Part shown: positions 22,190-35,645 of the stretch, piece by piece
Position numbering within the stretch: position 1 is the stretch's first letter
Layout: each line of letters opens with the position of its first letter
Origin: Arachis hypogaea
Lineage: Eukaryota; Streptophyta; Magnoliopsida; Fabales; Fabaceae
Assembly: GCF_003086295.3 (NCBI RefSeq)
Contig: NC_092052.1
Span: 74,951,559 to 75,015,558 of the forward strand
Direction of reading: 5' to 3'
DNA length: 64,000 bases
Position numbers and translations under genes: made by a program
The notes under the pieces: model-generated
Database searches by the model: none
The model's input: the letters and a program-made list of their open reading frames with translations, nothing else
What the model was told of the DNA's origin: nothing

Positions 22190-23867
22190 TGGTGCACGGA
22201 ATTGTGATCTCTGATAATGACGCTAAAAACTTGGTATGCGCGATCGTGATTTACACTTTTATTCACAACTCCGATGCAACTAACCAGCAAGTGCAATGGG
22301 TCGTCTAAGTAATACCTTACGTGAGTAAGGGTCGATCCCACGGAGATTGTCGGCTTGAAGCAAGCTATGGTCATCTTGTAAATCTCAGTCAGGCGGATTC
22401 AAATGGTTACGGAGAATTGATAATTAAATGATAAATAAAATATAAAAAAAGATAGGATAGAGATACTTATGCAATTCATTGGTAGGAATTTCAGATAAGC
22501 GTATGAAGATGCTTTATTCCTCCTGAACCTCTGCTTTCCTACTGCCTTCATCCAATCATTCATACTCCTTTCCATGGCAAGCTGTATGTTGGGGGATCAT
22601 CGTTGTCAATGGCTACCGTCCGTCCTCTCAGTGAAAATGGTCCAAAATGCGCTGTCACCGCACGGCTAATCATCTGTCGGTTCCCACTCCTGTCGGAATA
22701 GGATCCATTGATCCTTTTGCGTCTGTCTCTACACCCAACACTCGTGAGTTTGAAGCTCGTCACAGTCATCCCATCCCAGATCCTACTCGGAATACCACAG
22801 ACAAGGTTTAGACTTTCCGGATTTCAAGAATGCTGCCCATGGAGTCTAGCTTATACCACGAAGACTCTAATATCTCGGACTCGGTCCCCTGTATTAGATA
22901 TCCAAGAGATATGCATTCAAGCTTATTTTCATGTAGAACGGAAGTGTTTGTCAGGCACTCGTTCATAAGTGAGAATGGTGATGAGTGTCACATAATCATC
23001 ACATTCATCATGTTCTTAGGTGCGTATGAATATCTTAGAACAAGAATAAGCATGAGATGAATAGAAAAACAGTAGTACTTTGCATTAATTCATGAGGAAC
23101 AGCAGAGCTCCACACCTTAATCTATGGGGTGTAGAAACACCACCGTGGAAAATACATAAGAACAAAAGGTCTAGGCATGGCTGTGAGGCCAGCCCTCAAA
23201 ACGTGATCAATTGATGAAAAGATGAACTAAAGATGAAAATACAATAGCAAAAGGTCCTATTTATAATGAACTAGTAGCCTAGGGTTTAAAGAAATGAGTA
23301 AATGATGCAGAAATCCACTTCCGGGCCCACTTGTTGTGTGTTTGGGCTGAGCATTGAAGCTTCCACGTGCATAGGCTTCTCTTGGAGTTAAACGCCAGCT
23401 TTTGTGCCAGTTTGGGCGTTTAACTCCATCTTTTCTGCCAGTTTTGGTGTTTAACGCCAGAAAAGGGTCTCTGACCAGCGTTTTGACGCCAATTTGGGCC
23501 ATCAAATCTTGGGCAAAGTATGGACTATTAAATATTGCTGGAAATCCCAGGATGTCTACTTTCCAACGCAATTGAGAGCGCTCCAATTGGGTTTCTGTAG
23601 CTCCAAAAAGTATACTTCGAGTGCAGGGAGGTCAAAATCCAACAGCATCTGCAGTCCTTTTTTAGCCTCTGAATCAGATTTTTGCTCAGGTCCCTCAATT
23701 TCAGCCAGAAAATACCTAAAATCATAGAAAAACACACAAACTCATAGTAAAGTCCAGAAATGTTATTTTTATTTAAAAACTAATAGAAATATAATAAAAA
23801 CTAACTAAAACATACTAAAAACTACCTATAAATAGTGCCAAAAAGCGTATAAATTATCCGCTCATCA
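22190..23867 (-). repeat. 3' LTR of F1
   Basis: 1,678 bp. It carries GGCGTTTAACGCCAG-type palindromes at 23386-23500. Its terminal module reads (minus strand) GCATACCA, then a worn primer-site-like stretch, then GTGCACCA. About 12 mismatches with the partner LTR over the first ~240 + strand bases. Confidence 0.92.
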
Positions 23868-24992
23868 CAACAACAAACTTAAATTGCTGCTTGTCCCCAA
23901 GTAACTAAAAACAAAATAGGATAAAAAGAAGAGAATATACAATGAATTCCAAAAACATTTATGAAGATCAGTCTTAATTAGATGGGCGGGGCTTTTAGCT
24001 TTTTGCTTCCGAACAGTTTTGGCATCTCACTTTATCCTTTGAAGTTCAGAATGATTGGCATCTATAGGAACTCAGAATTCAGATAGTGTTATTGATTCTC
24101 CTAGTTCAGTATGTTGATTCTTGAACACAGCTACTTTATGAGTCTTGGCCGTGGCCCTAAGCACTTTGTTTTCCAGTTTTACCACCGGATACATAAATGC
24201 CACAGACACATAACTGGGTGAACCTTTTCAGATTGTGACTCAGCTTTGCTAAAGTCCCTAATTAGAGGTGTCCAGAGCTCTTAAGCACACTCTTTTTTCT
24301 TTGGACCACGACTTTAACCGCTCAGTCTCAAGCTTTTCACTTGACACCTTCACGCCACAAGCACATGGTTAGGGACAGCTTGGTTTAGCCGCTTAGGCCA
24401 GGATTTTATTCCTTTGGGCCCTCCTATCCATTGATGCTCAAATCCTTGGATGGTTTAAAGGGTTATTGACTTTTTGCTCTCGCCTTTTGGTTTAAAGGGC
24501 TTTTGGCTTTTTCTGCTTGCTTTTTCTTTTTCTTTTTTTTTTTCACATTTTTTATTTTTTATTTTTTTTCGCAAGCTTTGCATTCACTGCTTTTTCTTGC
24601 TTCAAGAATCAATTTTATGATTTTTCAGATTATCAATAACATTTTTCCTTTTTCATTATTCTTTCAAGAGCCAACAAATTTAACATTCATAAACATCAAT
24701 ATAAAAAATATGCACTATTCAAGCATTCATTCAGAAAACAAAAAGTATTGCCACCAGATCAAAATAATTAAACTATTTTAAAATTCGAAATTCATGTACT
24801 TCTTTTTCTTTTTCAATTAAGACATTTTTTTATTTAAGAAAGGTGAAGGATTCATAGGACATTCATAGCTTTAAGGCATAGACACTTAGACACTAGTGAT
24901 CATGTAATAAGACACAAACATAAATAAAACATAAGGCATAATTTTCGAAAAACAGAAAAATAAGAGCAAGGAAATTAAAGAACGGGTCCACC
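23868..24992 (-). other. F1 3' untranslated region and polypurine box
   Basis: 23868-23905 is the hairpin plus AAGTTTGTTGTTG polypurine-tract box. 24008-24760 is a conserved block shared with B (12052-12800), F2 (about 45250-46000) and F3 (about 61600-62280). It includes GGATACATAAATGCCACAGA and a T-rich run. No convincing ORF. Confidence 0.7.
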
Positions 24993-26144
24993 TTAGTGAT
25001 GGCGGCTTGTTCTTCCTCTTGAAGATCTTATGGAGTGCTTGAGCTCCTCAATGTCTCTTCCTTGCCTTTGATGCTCCTCCCTCATGACTCTTTGGTCTTC
25101 TCTAATTTTATGGAGGAGGATGGAATGTTCTTGGTGCTCCACCCTTAGTTGTCCTATATTGGAACTTAATTCTCCTAGGGAGGTGTTGATTTGTTCCCAA
25201 TAGTTTTGTGGAGGAAAGTGCATCCTTTGAGGCATCTCAGGGATTTCATGATGAGGAATTTCCTCATGCTCTTGTCCATGAGTGGGCTCTCTTGTTTGCT
25301 CCATCCTTTTCTTAGTGATGGGCTTGTCCTCATCAATGAGGGTGTCTTCCTCTATGTCAATTCCAGCTGAATTGCAGAGGTGACAAATGAGATGAGGGAA
25401 GGCTAACCTTGCCAAAGTAGAGGACTTGTCCGCCACCTTGTAGAGTTCTAGGGATATAACCTCATAAACTTCTACTTCCTCTCCAATCATGATGCTATGG
25501 ATCATGATAGCCCAATCTATAGTAGCTTCAGACCGGTTGCTAGTAAGAATGATTGAGCGTTGGATGAACTCCAACCATCCCCTAGCCACGGGCTTGAGGT
25601 CATGCCTTCTTAGTTGAATCGGCTTCCCTCTTGAATCTCTCTTCCATTGAGCGCCCTCTTCACAAATATCTATAAGGACTTGGTCCAACCTTTGATCAAA
25701 GTTGACCCTTCTAGTGTAGGGGCGTGCATCTCCTTGCATCACGGGCAAGTTGAATGCCAACCTTACATTTTCTGGACTGAAATCTAAGCATTTCCCCCGG
25801 ACCATTGTAAGCCAATTCTTCGGATCCTGGTTCACACTTTGATCATGGTTCTTGGTGATCCATGCATTGGCAAAGAACTCTTGAACTATTAAGATCCCGA
25901 CTTGTTGAATGGGGTTGGTAAGAATTTCCCAACCTCTTCTTCGAATCTCATGTCGGATCTCCGGATATTCACCATTTTTGAGTTTGAAAGGGACCTCAGG
26001 GATCACCTTCTTCTTGGCCACAACTTCATAGAAGTGGTCTTGATGGACCTTTGAGATGAATCTCTCCATCTTCCATGACTCGGAGGTGGAAGCTTTTGCC
26101 TTCCCGTTCCTCTTTCTAGAGGTTTTTCCGGTCTTAGGTTCCAT
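24993..26144 (-). CDS. F1 extra ORF (putative plant transposon protein type), intact
   Basis: An uninterrupted 383-codon frame from ATG 26144. The N-terminus is short and very basic (SRKRNGKAKAS). The core (residues ~28-250) includes FYEVVAKKKVIPEVPFKL, IRHEIRRRGWEILTNP, VQEFFANAWI, NWLTMVRGKCLDFSPENVRL, VARGWLEFIQRSIILTSNRS, DWAIMIHSIMIGEEVEVYEV and LAFPHLICHLC; it has the same architecture as A's env-position ORF. The C-terminus (LRVEHQEHSILLHKIREDQ, RDIEELKHSIRSSRGR) is a predicted coiled coil with a basic end. The two other Feral-like copies have stops, here TGG replaces their shared TAG. The 5' side carries the duplicated hairpin plus TAAGTTTGGTGTGG box (26180-26219). No enzyme motif is visible; function unknown. 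It could bind RNA or help trans-mobilisation, which is inference. Confidence 0.75.
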   Translation of the reverse strand: MEPKTGKTSRKRNGKAKASTSESWKMERFISKVHQDHFYEVVAKKKVIPEVPFKLKNGEYPEIRHEIRRRGWEILTNPIQQVGILIVQEFFANAWITKNHDQSVNQDPKNWLTMVRGKCLDFSPENVRLAFNLPVMQGDARPYTRRVNFDQRLDQVLIDICEEGAQWKRDSRGKPIQLRRHDLKPVARGWLEFIQRSIILTSNRSEATIDWAIMIHSIMIGEEVEVYEVISLELYKVADKSSTLARLAFPHLICHLCNSAGIDIEEDTLIDEDKPITKKRMEQTREPTHGQEHEEIPHHEIPEMPQRMHFPPQNYWEQINTSLGELSSNIGQLRVEHQEHSILLHKIREDQRVMREEHQRQGRDIEELKHSIRSSRGRTSRHH

Positions 26145-26179
26145 AAGTGGTTATGGAAAAACAAAAAGCAACGCTTTTA

Positions 26180-26219
26180 CCACACCAAACTTAGAAGATT
26201 TTCTCGTCCTCGAGCAAAA
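26180..26219 (-). promoter_or_regulatory. Internal copy of polypurine-tract-like hairpin box before F1 extra ORF
   Basis: On the minus strand GCTCGAGGACGAG, a short hairpin-like arm, then TCTTCTAAGTTTGGTGTGG, 35 bases upstream of the extra ORF start. It mirrors the hairpin plus TTTAAGTTTGGTGTTG box beside the 3' LTR. Confidence 0.6.
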
Positions 26220-26647
26220 GAAGAAAGAAAAGAATAGAAGAAGAAGAATTAGGGGAGATGTAGGGTAGTGAAGGTTTCAGCCAAGGGGGGTAGTAGTGTG
26301 TATATTGTGTGAAAAAGAAGGTGGTGAGTAGGGGTATATATAGAGTAAGGGGGAGAAAGGGTTCAGCTATGTAGGGGAGGGTTTGGGAGGGAAATGGTTT
26401 GAATTTGAATGGTGAGGTAGTGGGGTTTAATGATGAATGGATGTGGATTGGTGAAGAGAGTATGGAGAAGATGGTATGATTTGATAGGTGAGGGGTTTTG
26501 GGGAAGAGGAATGGAGGTGATTGGTGAGGGGTATTTGGGGAAGGGTGTTATGGGAAGGTGTGAAGAAGAAGAGAGAGTTGAGGTAGGTGGGGATCCTGTG
26601 GGGTCTACAGATCCTGAGGTGTCAAGGATTTCTCATCCCTGCACCAT

Positions 26648-26930
26648 TTTGGCGTCTAAACGCCCCCTTGATTGCCAATCCTGGTGTTAAATACCAGGTT
26701 GCTGCCCATTTCTGGCGTTTAACGCCAGCTTTTCTCCCTTTTCTGGCGTTTAAACGCCAGCTTTTCTTCCTTTTTAGGCGTTAAACGCCAGCTCTGTGCC
26801 CCTTTCTGGCGTTAAACGCCAGTCTGGTGCCCATTTCTGGCGTTGAACGCCCAGAATGGTGCCAGACTGGGCGTTCAACGCCCATTCTGCTACCCTTACT
26901 GGCGTTTAAATGCCAGTAACCTCCTCTAGG
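26648..26930 (-). repeat. Palindrome array of F1, ~31-bp period
   Basis: Nine units of CTGGCGTTTAACGCCAG or close variants, spaced about 31 bp, between protease and the extra ORF. Spacers share the pattern of a T/C-rich or GGTGCCCATT stretch. Confidence 0.9.
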
Positions 26931-27125
26931 GTGTGCTATTTTTAATACTGTTTTTCATTCTATTTTTGCTTTTTCAGTTGTTTTTGTGACTTCACATGAT
27001 CATCAACCTACAGAAAACATAAAATAACAATGGAAAATAAATAGATATAATTAAATAAAATTAGGTTGCCTCCCAACAAGCACTTCTTTAATGTCAATAG
27101 CTTAACAGTGAGCTCTTAGAGAGCC

Positions 27126-29408
27126 TCACAGAGAATCAGAGCATGATGATGGACTCCCAACACCAAACATAGAGTTTGAATGTGGGGGCTTTGTTTGACT
27201 CTGCATTGAGAGAAGGTTTTCATGCTTCCTCTCCATTGTTACAGAGGGAGATCCTTGAGCCTTAAACACAAAGGAGTCCTCATTCACGTGAAGGACCAAT
27301 TCTCCTTTGTCAACATCAATCACAGCTTTTGCTGTGGCTAGGAAGGGTCTGCCAAGGATGATGGATTCATCCATACTATTCTCAGTGTCTAGGATTATGA
27401 AATCAGCTGGGATGTAGTGGCCTTCAACCATCACCAGAACATCCTCTACAAGTCTATAAGCCTATTTCCTTGAATTGTCTGCCATCTCTAGTGAGATTTT
27501 TGCAGCTTGTACCTCAAGGATCCCTAGTTTCTCCATCACAGAGAGTGGCACGAGGTTTTTACTTGACCCTAGGTCACACAGAGCCTTCTCAAAGGTCATG
27601 GTGCCTATGGTACAAGGTATTGAGAACTTTTCAGGATCCTGCTTCTTCTGAGGTAATGTCTGCCTAGTTAAGTCATTCAGTTCTTTGGTGAGTAAGGGGG
27701 ATTCATCCTCCCAAGTCTCATTACCAAATAACTTGGCATTTAGCTTCATGATTACTCCAAGGTACTTAGCAACTTGCTCTTCAGTAACATCTTCATCCTC
27801 TTCAGAGGAAGAATACTCATCAGAGCTCATGAATGGCAAAAGTAAATTCAATGGAATCTCTATGGGCTCTATATGAGCCTCAGATTCCCATGGTTCCTCA
27901 TTAGGGAACTCCTTTGAGGCCAGTGGATGTCCATTGAGGTCTTCCTCGGTGGAAATCACTGCCTTTCCCTCTTCTATGCATTCGGCCATGTGGGACATGT
28001 TTATGGCCTTGCACTCTCTCTTTGGATTCTCTTCTGTATTGCTTGGGAGAGTACTAGGAGGGAGTTCAGTAACTTTCTTGCTCAGTTGACCCACTTGTGC
28101 CTCCAAATTTCTAATGGAGGACCTTGTTTCAGTCATGAAACTTTGAGTGATCTTAGATAGATCAGAGACTATGGTTGCTAAGCTAGAGAGACTCTGCTCA
28201 GAATTCTCTGTCTGTTACTGAGATGATGATGGAAAAGGCTTACTATTGCTAAACCTATTTCTTCCACCCTTATTACTGTTGAAGCCTTGTTGAGGCTTCT
28301 GTTGGTCCTTCCATGAGAGATTTGGATGATTTCTCCATGAAGGATTATAGGTGTTTCCATAAGGTTCTCCCATGTAATTCACCTCTTCCATTGCTAGATT
28401 CTCAGGATCATAAGCTTCTTCTTTAGATGAAACTTCTTTGGTACTGCCTGTTGCTGCTTGCATTCCAGACAGACTCTGAGAAATCATATTGACTTGCTGA
28501 GTCAATATTTTGTTCTGAGCCAATATGGCATTCAGAGTGTCAATCTCAAGAACTCCTTTCTTCTGATTTGTCCCATTATTCACAGGATTCCTTTCAGAAG
28601 TGTACATGAATTGGTTATTTGCAACCATTTCAATGAGTTCCTGAGCTTTTGCAGGCGTCTTCTTTCGATGAAGAGATGCTCCAGCAGAGCTGTCCAATGA
28701 CATCTTGGACAGTTCAGACAGACCATCATAGAAGATACCTATGATGCTCCATTTTGAAAGCATGTCAGAAGGACACCTTCTGATCAATTGCTTGTATCTT
28801 TCCCAAGCTTCATAGAGGGATTCACCTTCCTTCTGTCTGAAGGTTTGGACTTCCACTCTAAGCTTACTCATCTTCTGAGGTGGAAAGAATTTGGCCAGAA
28901 AAGCACTGACCAGCTTTTCCCAAGAGTTCAGGCTTTCCTTGGGTTGTGAGTCCAACCATATTCTAGCTCTGCCTCTTACAGCAAAGGGGAAAAGTAATAG
29001 CCTGTAGACCTTGGGATCAACCCCATTGATCTTGACAGTGTCATAGATTTGCAAAAAGTCAGCCAAAAACTGATGAGGATCTTCCAATAGAAGTCCGTGA
29101 AACTTGCAATTCTGTTGCATCAGAGAAACTAATTGAGGCTTAAGCTCAAAGTTGTTTGCTCCAATGGCAGGGATAGAGATGCTTTTCCCATAGAAGTCGG
29201 GAGTAGGTGCAGTAAAGTCACCAAGCACCTTCCTTGCATTGTTGGCATTATTGTTGTTTTCGGCTGACATGGCTTCTTCTTGTTTGAAAATTTCTGTTAG
29301 GTTCTCTCCAGAGAGTTGTGCTTTAGCTTCTCTTAGCTTTCTCTTCAAGGTCCTTTTAGGTTTAGGATCAGCTTCAACAAGAATGCCTTTGTCTTTGTTC
29401 CTGCTCAT
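27126..29408 (-). pseudogene. F1 Gag-protease (two in-frame stops)
   Basis: A single frame runs from ATG 29408 with stops at 28215-28217 (CAA to TAA) and 27462-27464 (CAG to TAG). The basic start (MSRNKDKGILVEAD, RTLKRKLREAKAQL) is followed by the Gag domain at residues ~130-220 (LLFPFAVRGRARIWLDSQP, LVSAFLAKFFPPQKMSKL, EGESLYEAWERYKQLI). There is no CCHC zinc knuckle. A linker with SWRNHPNLSWKDQQKPQQ and a heptad-like SSIRNLEAQVGQLSKKV follow. Protease reads CDLGSSKNLVPLSVMEKLG (catalytic DLGSS) and DESIILGRPFLATAKAVIDV. It ends at 27126 with no RT after it. Gag would build the particle and protease cleave Gag; partners for copying must come from elsewhere. Confidence 0.88.
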
Positions 29409-31160
29409 ATGAAAGAGAAGAGAACAAGAAAGTATAGAATCCTCTATGTCACACTATAGAGATTCCTTGAGGTGTTAGAGGAAAAGAAGAATGGAAGGAT
29501 GAGGTAGAGAAGAGAGAATTCGAACGTATCAAGAGGGAGAGAGTTCGAATTGCACATTGAGGAGGAGTGTTAGTCCCTTACATAGAAGAATGTGAGAAGG
29601 AGGGGGGAAGAATTTTTTAAATTAAATTTAAAAATTTTTTGAATTAATTAAAAGAAATTTTGAAAAATTGGTTGATGATTTTTGAAAATTAAAATTGAGA
29701 AAGTAGTTAAGTGATTTTGAAAAAGATTTTGAAATCAGAAATAAAAAAGATATGATTGAAAATCATTTTTGAAAAAGATGTGGTTGAGAAGATATGATTG
29801 AAAAGATATGGTTTTAAAAAGATATGATTGAAAGGATATGATTGACAAACAATTAAAAAGATTTGATTTTTAAAATTAATGACTTGGCTAACAAGAAATT
29901 TAAAAGATATGATTCTAAAATTCAATTATTGAACCTTTCTTAACAAGAAAGTAACAAACTTGAAAATTTTGAATCAAATCATTAAAGATTTTCGAAAATA
30001 GTGAGAGAAAACTGAAAAAGATTTTATTTGAAAAATAATAAAAATTTGAAAAAGATTTGAATTGAAAACAAAATCTCCTCTCCTGTGCCATCCTGGCGTT
30101 AAACGCCTAGAATGGTATCCATTCTGGCGTTTAAGGCCGAAAATACTACCCTTTTGGGTGTTTAACGCCCAGCCAGGTACCCTGGCTGGCGTTTGAACGC
30201 CAGTTTTCCTTTCTCACTGGGCGTTTTAAATGCCCAGATTTTTCTCTGTAATTTCTCTGCTGTATGTTCTGAATCTTTAATTCTCTGTATTATTGTCTTG
30301 AAAAGACATAATTTTGAATTTTTTTTGTGAATTTTTAATGATGAGGAACAACAAAATGGAACTACTCATGGAAAACTAAGGTCAGATAAGCAATGCATGC
30401 AAGACACCAAACTTAAAGATTTTCATATTAGAGACACTAACAAACTAAGAATGCACATGAGAAACAATAAAAGATACAAAACAAGAGAATTTAAAGATTA
30501 GAGCAAGAAAATCATCAAGAACAACTTGAAGATTAATGAAGAACATAATTCATATATTCAAAAAAAGCAAGGAAATAAATAAAACATGCAGGACACCAAA
30601 CTTAAAAATTGACACTAGACTTAAACAAGAAACACAAATTATTTTTTATTTTCATGATTTTATAAATTTTTTTGTATTTTTTTGTATTTTTTTATCTTTT
30701 CTTTCGAAAATTATTTGGAAAAAGAAAATAAGGAATTCAAAATTCTTAATGAGAATTCCAGGAATCATGCAATGTTAGTCTAAAACTCCGATCCAGGAAT
30801 TAGACATGGCTTACTAGCCAGCCAAGCTTTCAGTGAAAGCTTCGGTCCAAAACACTAGACATGGCCAACGGCCAGCCAAGCTTTAGCAGATCATTACATT
30901 CAACAGCAAAATTGATAGAAATCAACAAGCTCTTGTGATGATAAGTTGAAACCTCGGTCCAAAAGATTAGACATGGCTTCACAGCCAGCCAGACTTCAAC
31001 AGATCATCATGAAACTTTGGAATTCATTCTTAAAAACTCTGAAGAACGGAATAGAAATTTTTTTGAAATTTTTTGAAATAAAAGTAAAAAGCTTAAACAT
31101 AAAATAATATTACCTAATCTGAGCAACAAGACGAACCGTCAGTTGTCCAAACTCGAACAA
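29409..31160 (-). other. F1 leader with palindromes
   Basis: Leader between primer site and gag. 30089-30240 has five CTGGCGTTAAACGCC-type palindromes. Boxes CACCAAACTTAAA (30405, 30595) match the polypurine core. The rest is A/T-rich runs of GATATGATTGAAAA-like words (29740-29860). No gene seen. Confidence 0.65.
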
Positions 31161-31178
31161 TCCCCGGCAACGGCGCCA
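31161..31178 (-). other. Primer-binding site of F1 (tRNA-Asp)
   Basis: TCCCCGGCAACGGCGCCA on the + strand, six bases from the 5' LTR edge at 31185. Confidence 0.92.
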
Positions 31179-31184
31179 AAAACT

Positions 31185-32861
31185 TGGTGCACGGAATTGT
31201 GATCTCTGATAATGGCGCTGAAAAATTGGTATGCTCAATCGTGATTCACACTTTTATTCACAACTCCGATGCAACTAACCAGCAAGTGCACTGGGTCATC
31301 CAAGTAATACCTTACGTGAGTAAGGGTCGATCCCACGGAGATTGTCGGCTTGAAGCAAGCTATGGTCATCTTGTAAATCTCAGTCAGATGGATTCAAATG
31401 GTTATGGAGAATTAATAATTAAAAGATAAATAAAATATAAAATAAGATAGGATAGAGATACTTATGCAATTCATTGGTAGGAATTTCAGATAAGCATATG
31501 AAGATGCTTTGTTCCTCCTGAACCTCTGCTTTCTTACTGCCTTCATCCAATCATTCATACTCCTTTCCATGGCAAGCTGTATGTTGGGGGATCACCATTG
31601 TCAATGGCTACCATCCGTCCTCTAAGTGAAAATGGTCCAAAATGCACTGTCAGCGCATGGCTAATCATCTGTCGGTTCCCACTCATGTCGGAATAGGATC
31701 CATTGATCCTTTTGCGTCTGTCACTACGCCCAACACTCGTGAGTTTGAAGCTCGTCACAGTCATCCCATCCCAGATCCTACTCGGGATACCACAGACAAG
31801 GTTTAGACTTTCTGGATCTCAAGAATGCTGCCCATGGAGTCTAGCTTATACCACGAAGGCTCTAATATCTCAGACTCGGTCCCCTGTATTAGATATCCAA
31901 GAGATATGCATTCAAGCTTGTTTTCATGTAGAACGGAAGTATTTGTCAGGCATGCGTTCATAAGTGAAAATGGTGATGAGTATCACATAATCATCACATT
32001 CATCATGTTCTTGGGTGCGAAAGAATATCTTAGAGCAAGAATAAGCATGAATTGAAAAGAAAAGCAGTAGTACTTTGCATTAATTCATGAGGAACAACAG
32101 AGCTCCACACCTTAATCTATGGGTGTAGAAACACCACCGTGGAAAATACATAAGAACAAAAGGTCTAGGCATGGCTGTGAGGCCAGCCCTCAAAACGTGA
32201 TCAAGAGATCAAAAGATGAACTAAAGATGAAAATATAATAGCAAAAGGTCCTATTTATAATGAACTAGTAGCCTAGGGTTTACAAAAATGAGTAAATGAT
32301 GCAGAAATTCACTTCTGGGCCCACTTGGTGTGTGCTTGAGCTGAGCATTGAAGCTTCCACGTGCATAGGCTTCTCTTGGAGTTAAACGCCAGCTTTTGTG
32401 CCAGTTTGGGCATTTAACTCCAGCTTTTCTGCCAGTTCTGGCGTTTAACGCCAGAAAAGGGTCTCTGACCGGCGTTTTGACGCTAATTTGGGCCATCAAA
32501 TCTCAGGAAAAGTATGGTTTATTATATATTTCTGGAAAGCCCAGGATGTCTACTTTTCAACGCAATTGAGAGCGCTCTAATTAGGCTTCTGTAGCTCCAA
32601 AAAATCCACTTCGAGTGCAGGGAGGTCAGAATCCAATAGCATCTGCAGTCCTTTTTCAGCCTCTGAATCAGATTTTTGCTCATGTCCCTCAATTTTAGCC
32701 AGAAAATATCTAAAATCACAGAAAAACACACAAACTCATAGTAAAGTCCAGAAATGTGATTTTTATTTAAAAACTAATAGAAATATAATAAAAACTAACT
32801 AAAACATACTAAAAACTACCTAAAAATATTGCCAAAAAGCGTATAAATTATCCGCTCATCA
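31185..32861 (-). repeat. 5' LTR of F1
   Basis: 1,677 bp, TGATGAGCGG...GTGCACCA on the minus strand. TATAAATA lies on the minus strand at 32252-32259. Palindromes are at 32386-32490. A CACGTG G-box core lies at about 32359. The inner worn primer-like stretch CAGCGCCATTATCAGAGA follows GCATACCA. Confidence 0.92.
32252..32259 (-). promoter_or_regulatory. TATA box of F1 5' LTR
   Basis: TATAAATA on the minus strand, followed by a short U-rich start region. The same motif occurs at the equivalent place in every Feral-like LTR here (38502, 46690, 54224, 63016). Confidence 0.7.
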
Positions 32862-32866
32862 CATGT

Positions 32867-34226
<1,360 letters not shown>

Positions 34227-35640
34227 TGATAAACTATTATTTTATGATTTATATTGTGTTTAATTGTGTGGTTTTATCAAATCTTTACCCACTTATTCAT
34301 ATGATTAGCATGTATTTACAATTCCTTCCCAAAATTGTTCCATGGTTGAAAACTTGCTTCCTAGAAATCTTTTAATTACGTATTTTTATCCTCCTTTATA
34401 CCATTCAATGCCGTGATCTGTGTGTTAAGTGTTTCAGGTTTCATAGGATAGGAATGGCTTAGAGAATGGAGAGGAAGCTTGCAAAAATGGAAGGAACACA
34501 AGAAACTAAGGAGATGACCAGCGAACACTGATGCGAGCGCATGGCTCACGCGAACGCGCGAAATTGAGAAATCGCAGCGACGCAAACGCGTGCCTGACAC
34601 AAACGCGTGGATTGGAGTTTGCACGAATGACGCGAATGCGTGGATGACGCAAACGCGTGGCAAGGAAAATCGTTGAATGACGCGAACGCGTGGACGACGC
34701 GTACGCGTGACCTACGCGATCTGCAAAAATTACAGGATACACTGGAGAGGATTTCGGGCTGCGTTTTATCTTAATTTTCGGCCCGGAAACACAGAATAAA
34801 GCGAGGGAATATGTAGAGACTCAGGAGACGCATCCACACACATTCAGATACATTGATATTAGGATTACTCTTAGTTTTAGATCTGAATCTAGATTTGCAT
34901 TGCATTCATAGTTTATGCTTTTGCTTGGATTTCGGATGTTGAGAGTCATTACCTCCGTTGAAGACAATTATGTTGTATTTTGAATTTATTAATATATAGA
35001 GTTATTTTTATTTTTAATTAATTCTAATTCTCTATTTTATTTTATTTAATTATGTCTTCTTATATTTTTATGATTATTAAATCCATGTCAATGGAGTAGA
35101 AATTCTACTTGACATGGGGTTGATTAAGAGGAGACACTTGAGTTGGAATGCTCAAGTGCTTAGTTAAATTGGACGTTGTAGGCTAATTCTGTACCTACTA
35201 ACGCTAGACCTCCCCAAGGGAGAGGGCTAGGAATTGCGGGTCAGAGTTAGTTCAATCACTATACTTTCCCTTATTTAGAAAGGGTTGACCAAGTGAAAAC
35301 AACAACCTCTTTACACTACACTTGAGAAGATTCCAACAAGGATAGAACTTCCAATTAATTATTCCCCCAGTCAAGGCCTTTTATTTAGAATATCAATAAT
35401 TATTCTTAGTTCATTTTTATTGCTTTAATTTACAATTATTTTAATTACTCATTATCAAAACTCAAACTTTCTGGAAACTCCTAGTTAATAAAATAGCACT
35501 CTTTCCTGCAACTCGTTGGGAGACGACCTGGGACTCATACTCCCAGTATTTCTATTTTTAAAATTTGTGACAACCCTTTTTAAATTCGTGAGGCGGATCT
35601 TAGCTGGTTAAGAGCTATACGTGCAACGCTGTTCTCCTAT
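34227..35640 (+). repeat. 3' LTR of A, terminally truncated
   Basis: Starts TGATAAACTATTATT and matches the 5' LTR to CTGTTCTCCTAT (about 35640). The 5' LTR then has ~40 further bases to CGCATCA; here Tat-like pol begins instead. A ~65-bp internal deletion after GTTGAAGACA (near 34966) also distinguishes it. CpG palindromes at 34530-34712. Confidence 0.88.
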
Positions 35641-35645
35641 GAAAC

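Larger units (their letters stand above)
22190..32861 (-). mobile_element. Element F1: Feral/FIDEL-like non-autonomous Ty3 element, reverse
   Basis: 10,672 bp. CATGT duplications lie at 22185-22189 and 32862-32866. LTRs of 1,677-1,678 bp read TGATGAGCGG...GTGCACCA on the minus strand. Internal order on the minus strand is primer site, leader with palindromes, gag-protease (29408-27126), palindrome array, extra ORF (26144-24993), 3' UTR, polypurine box. RT, RNase H and integrase are absent: protease ends at 27126 and only ~1 kb of array precedes the next ORF. The name rests on memory of Arachis families, where FIDEL is autonomous and Feral is its non-autonomous partner. Confidence 0.9.
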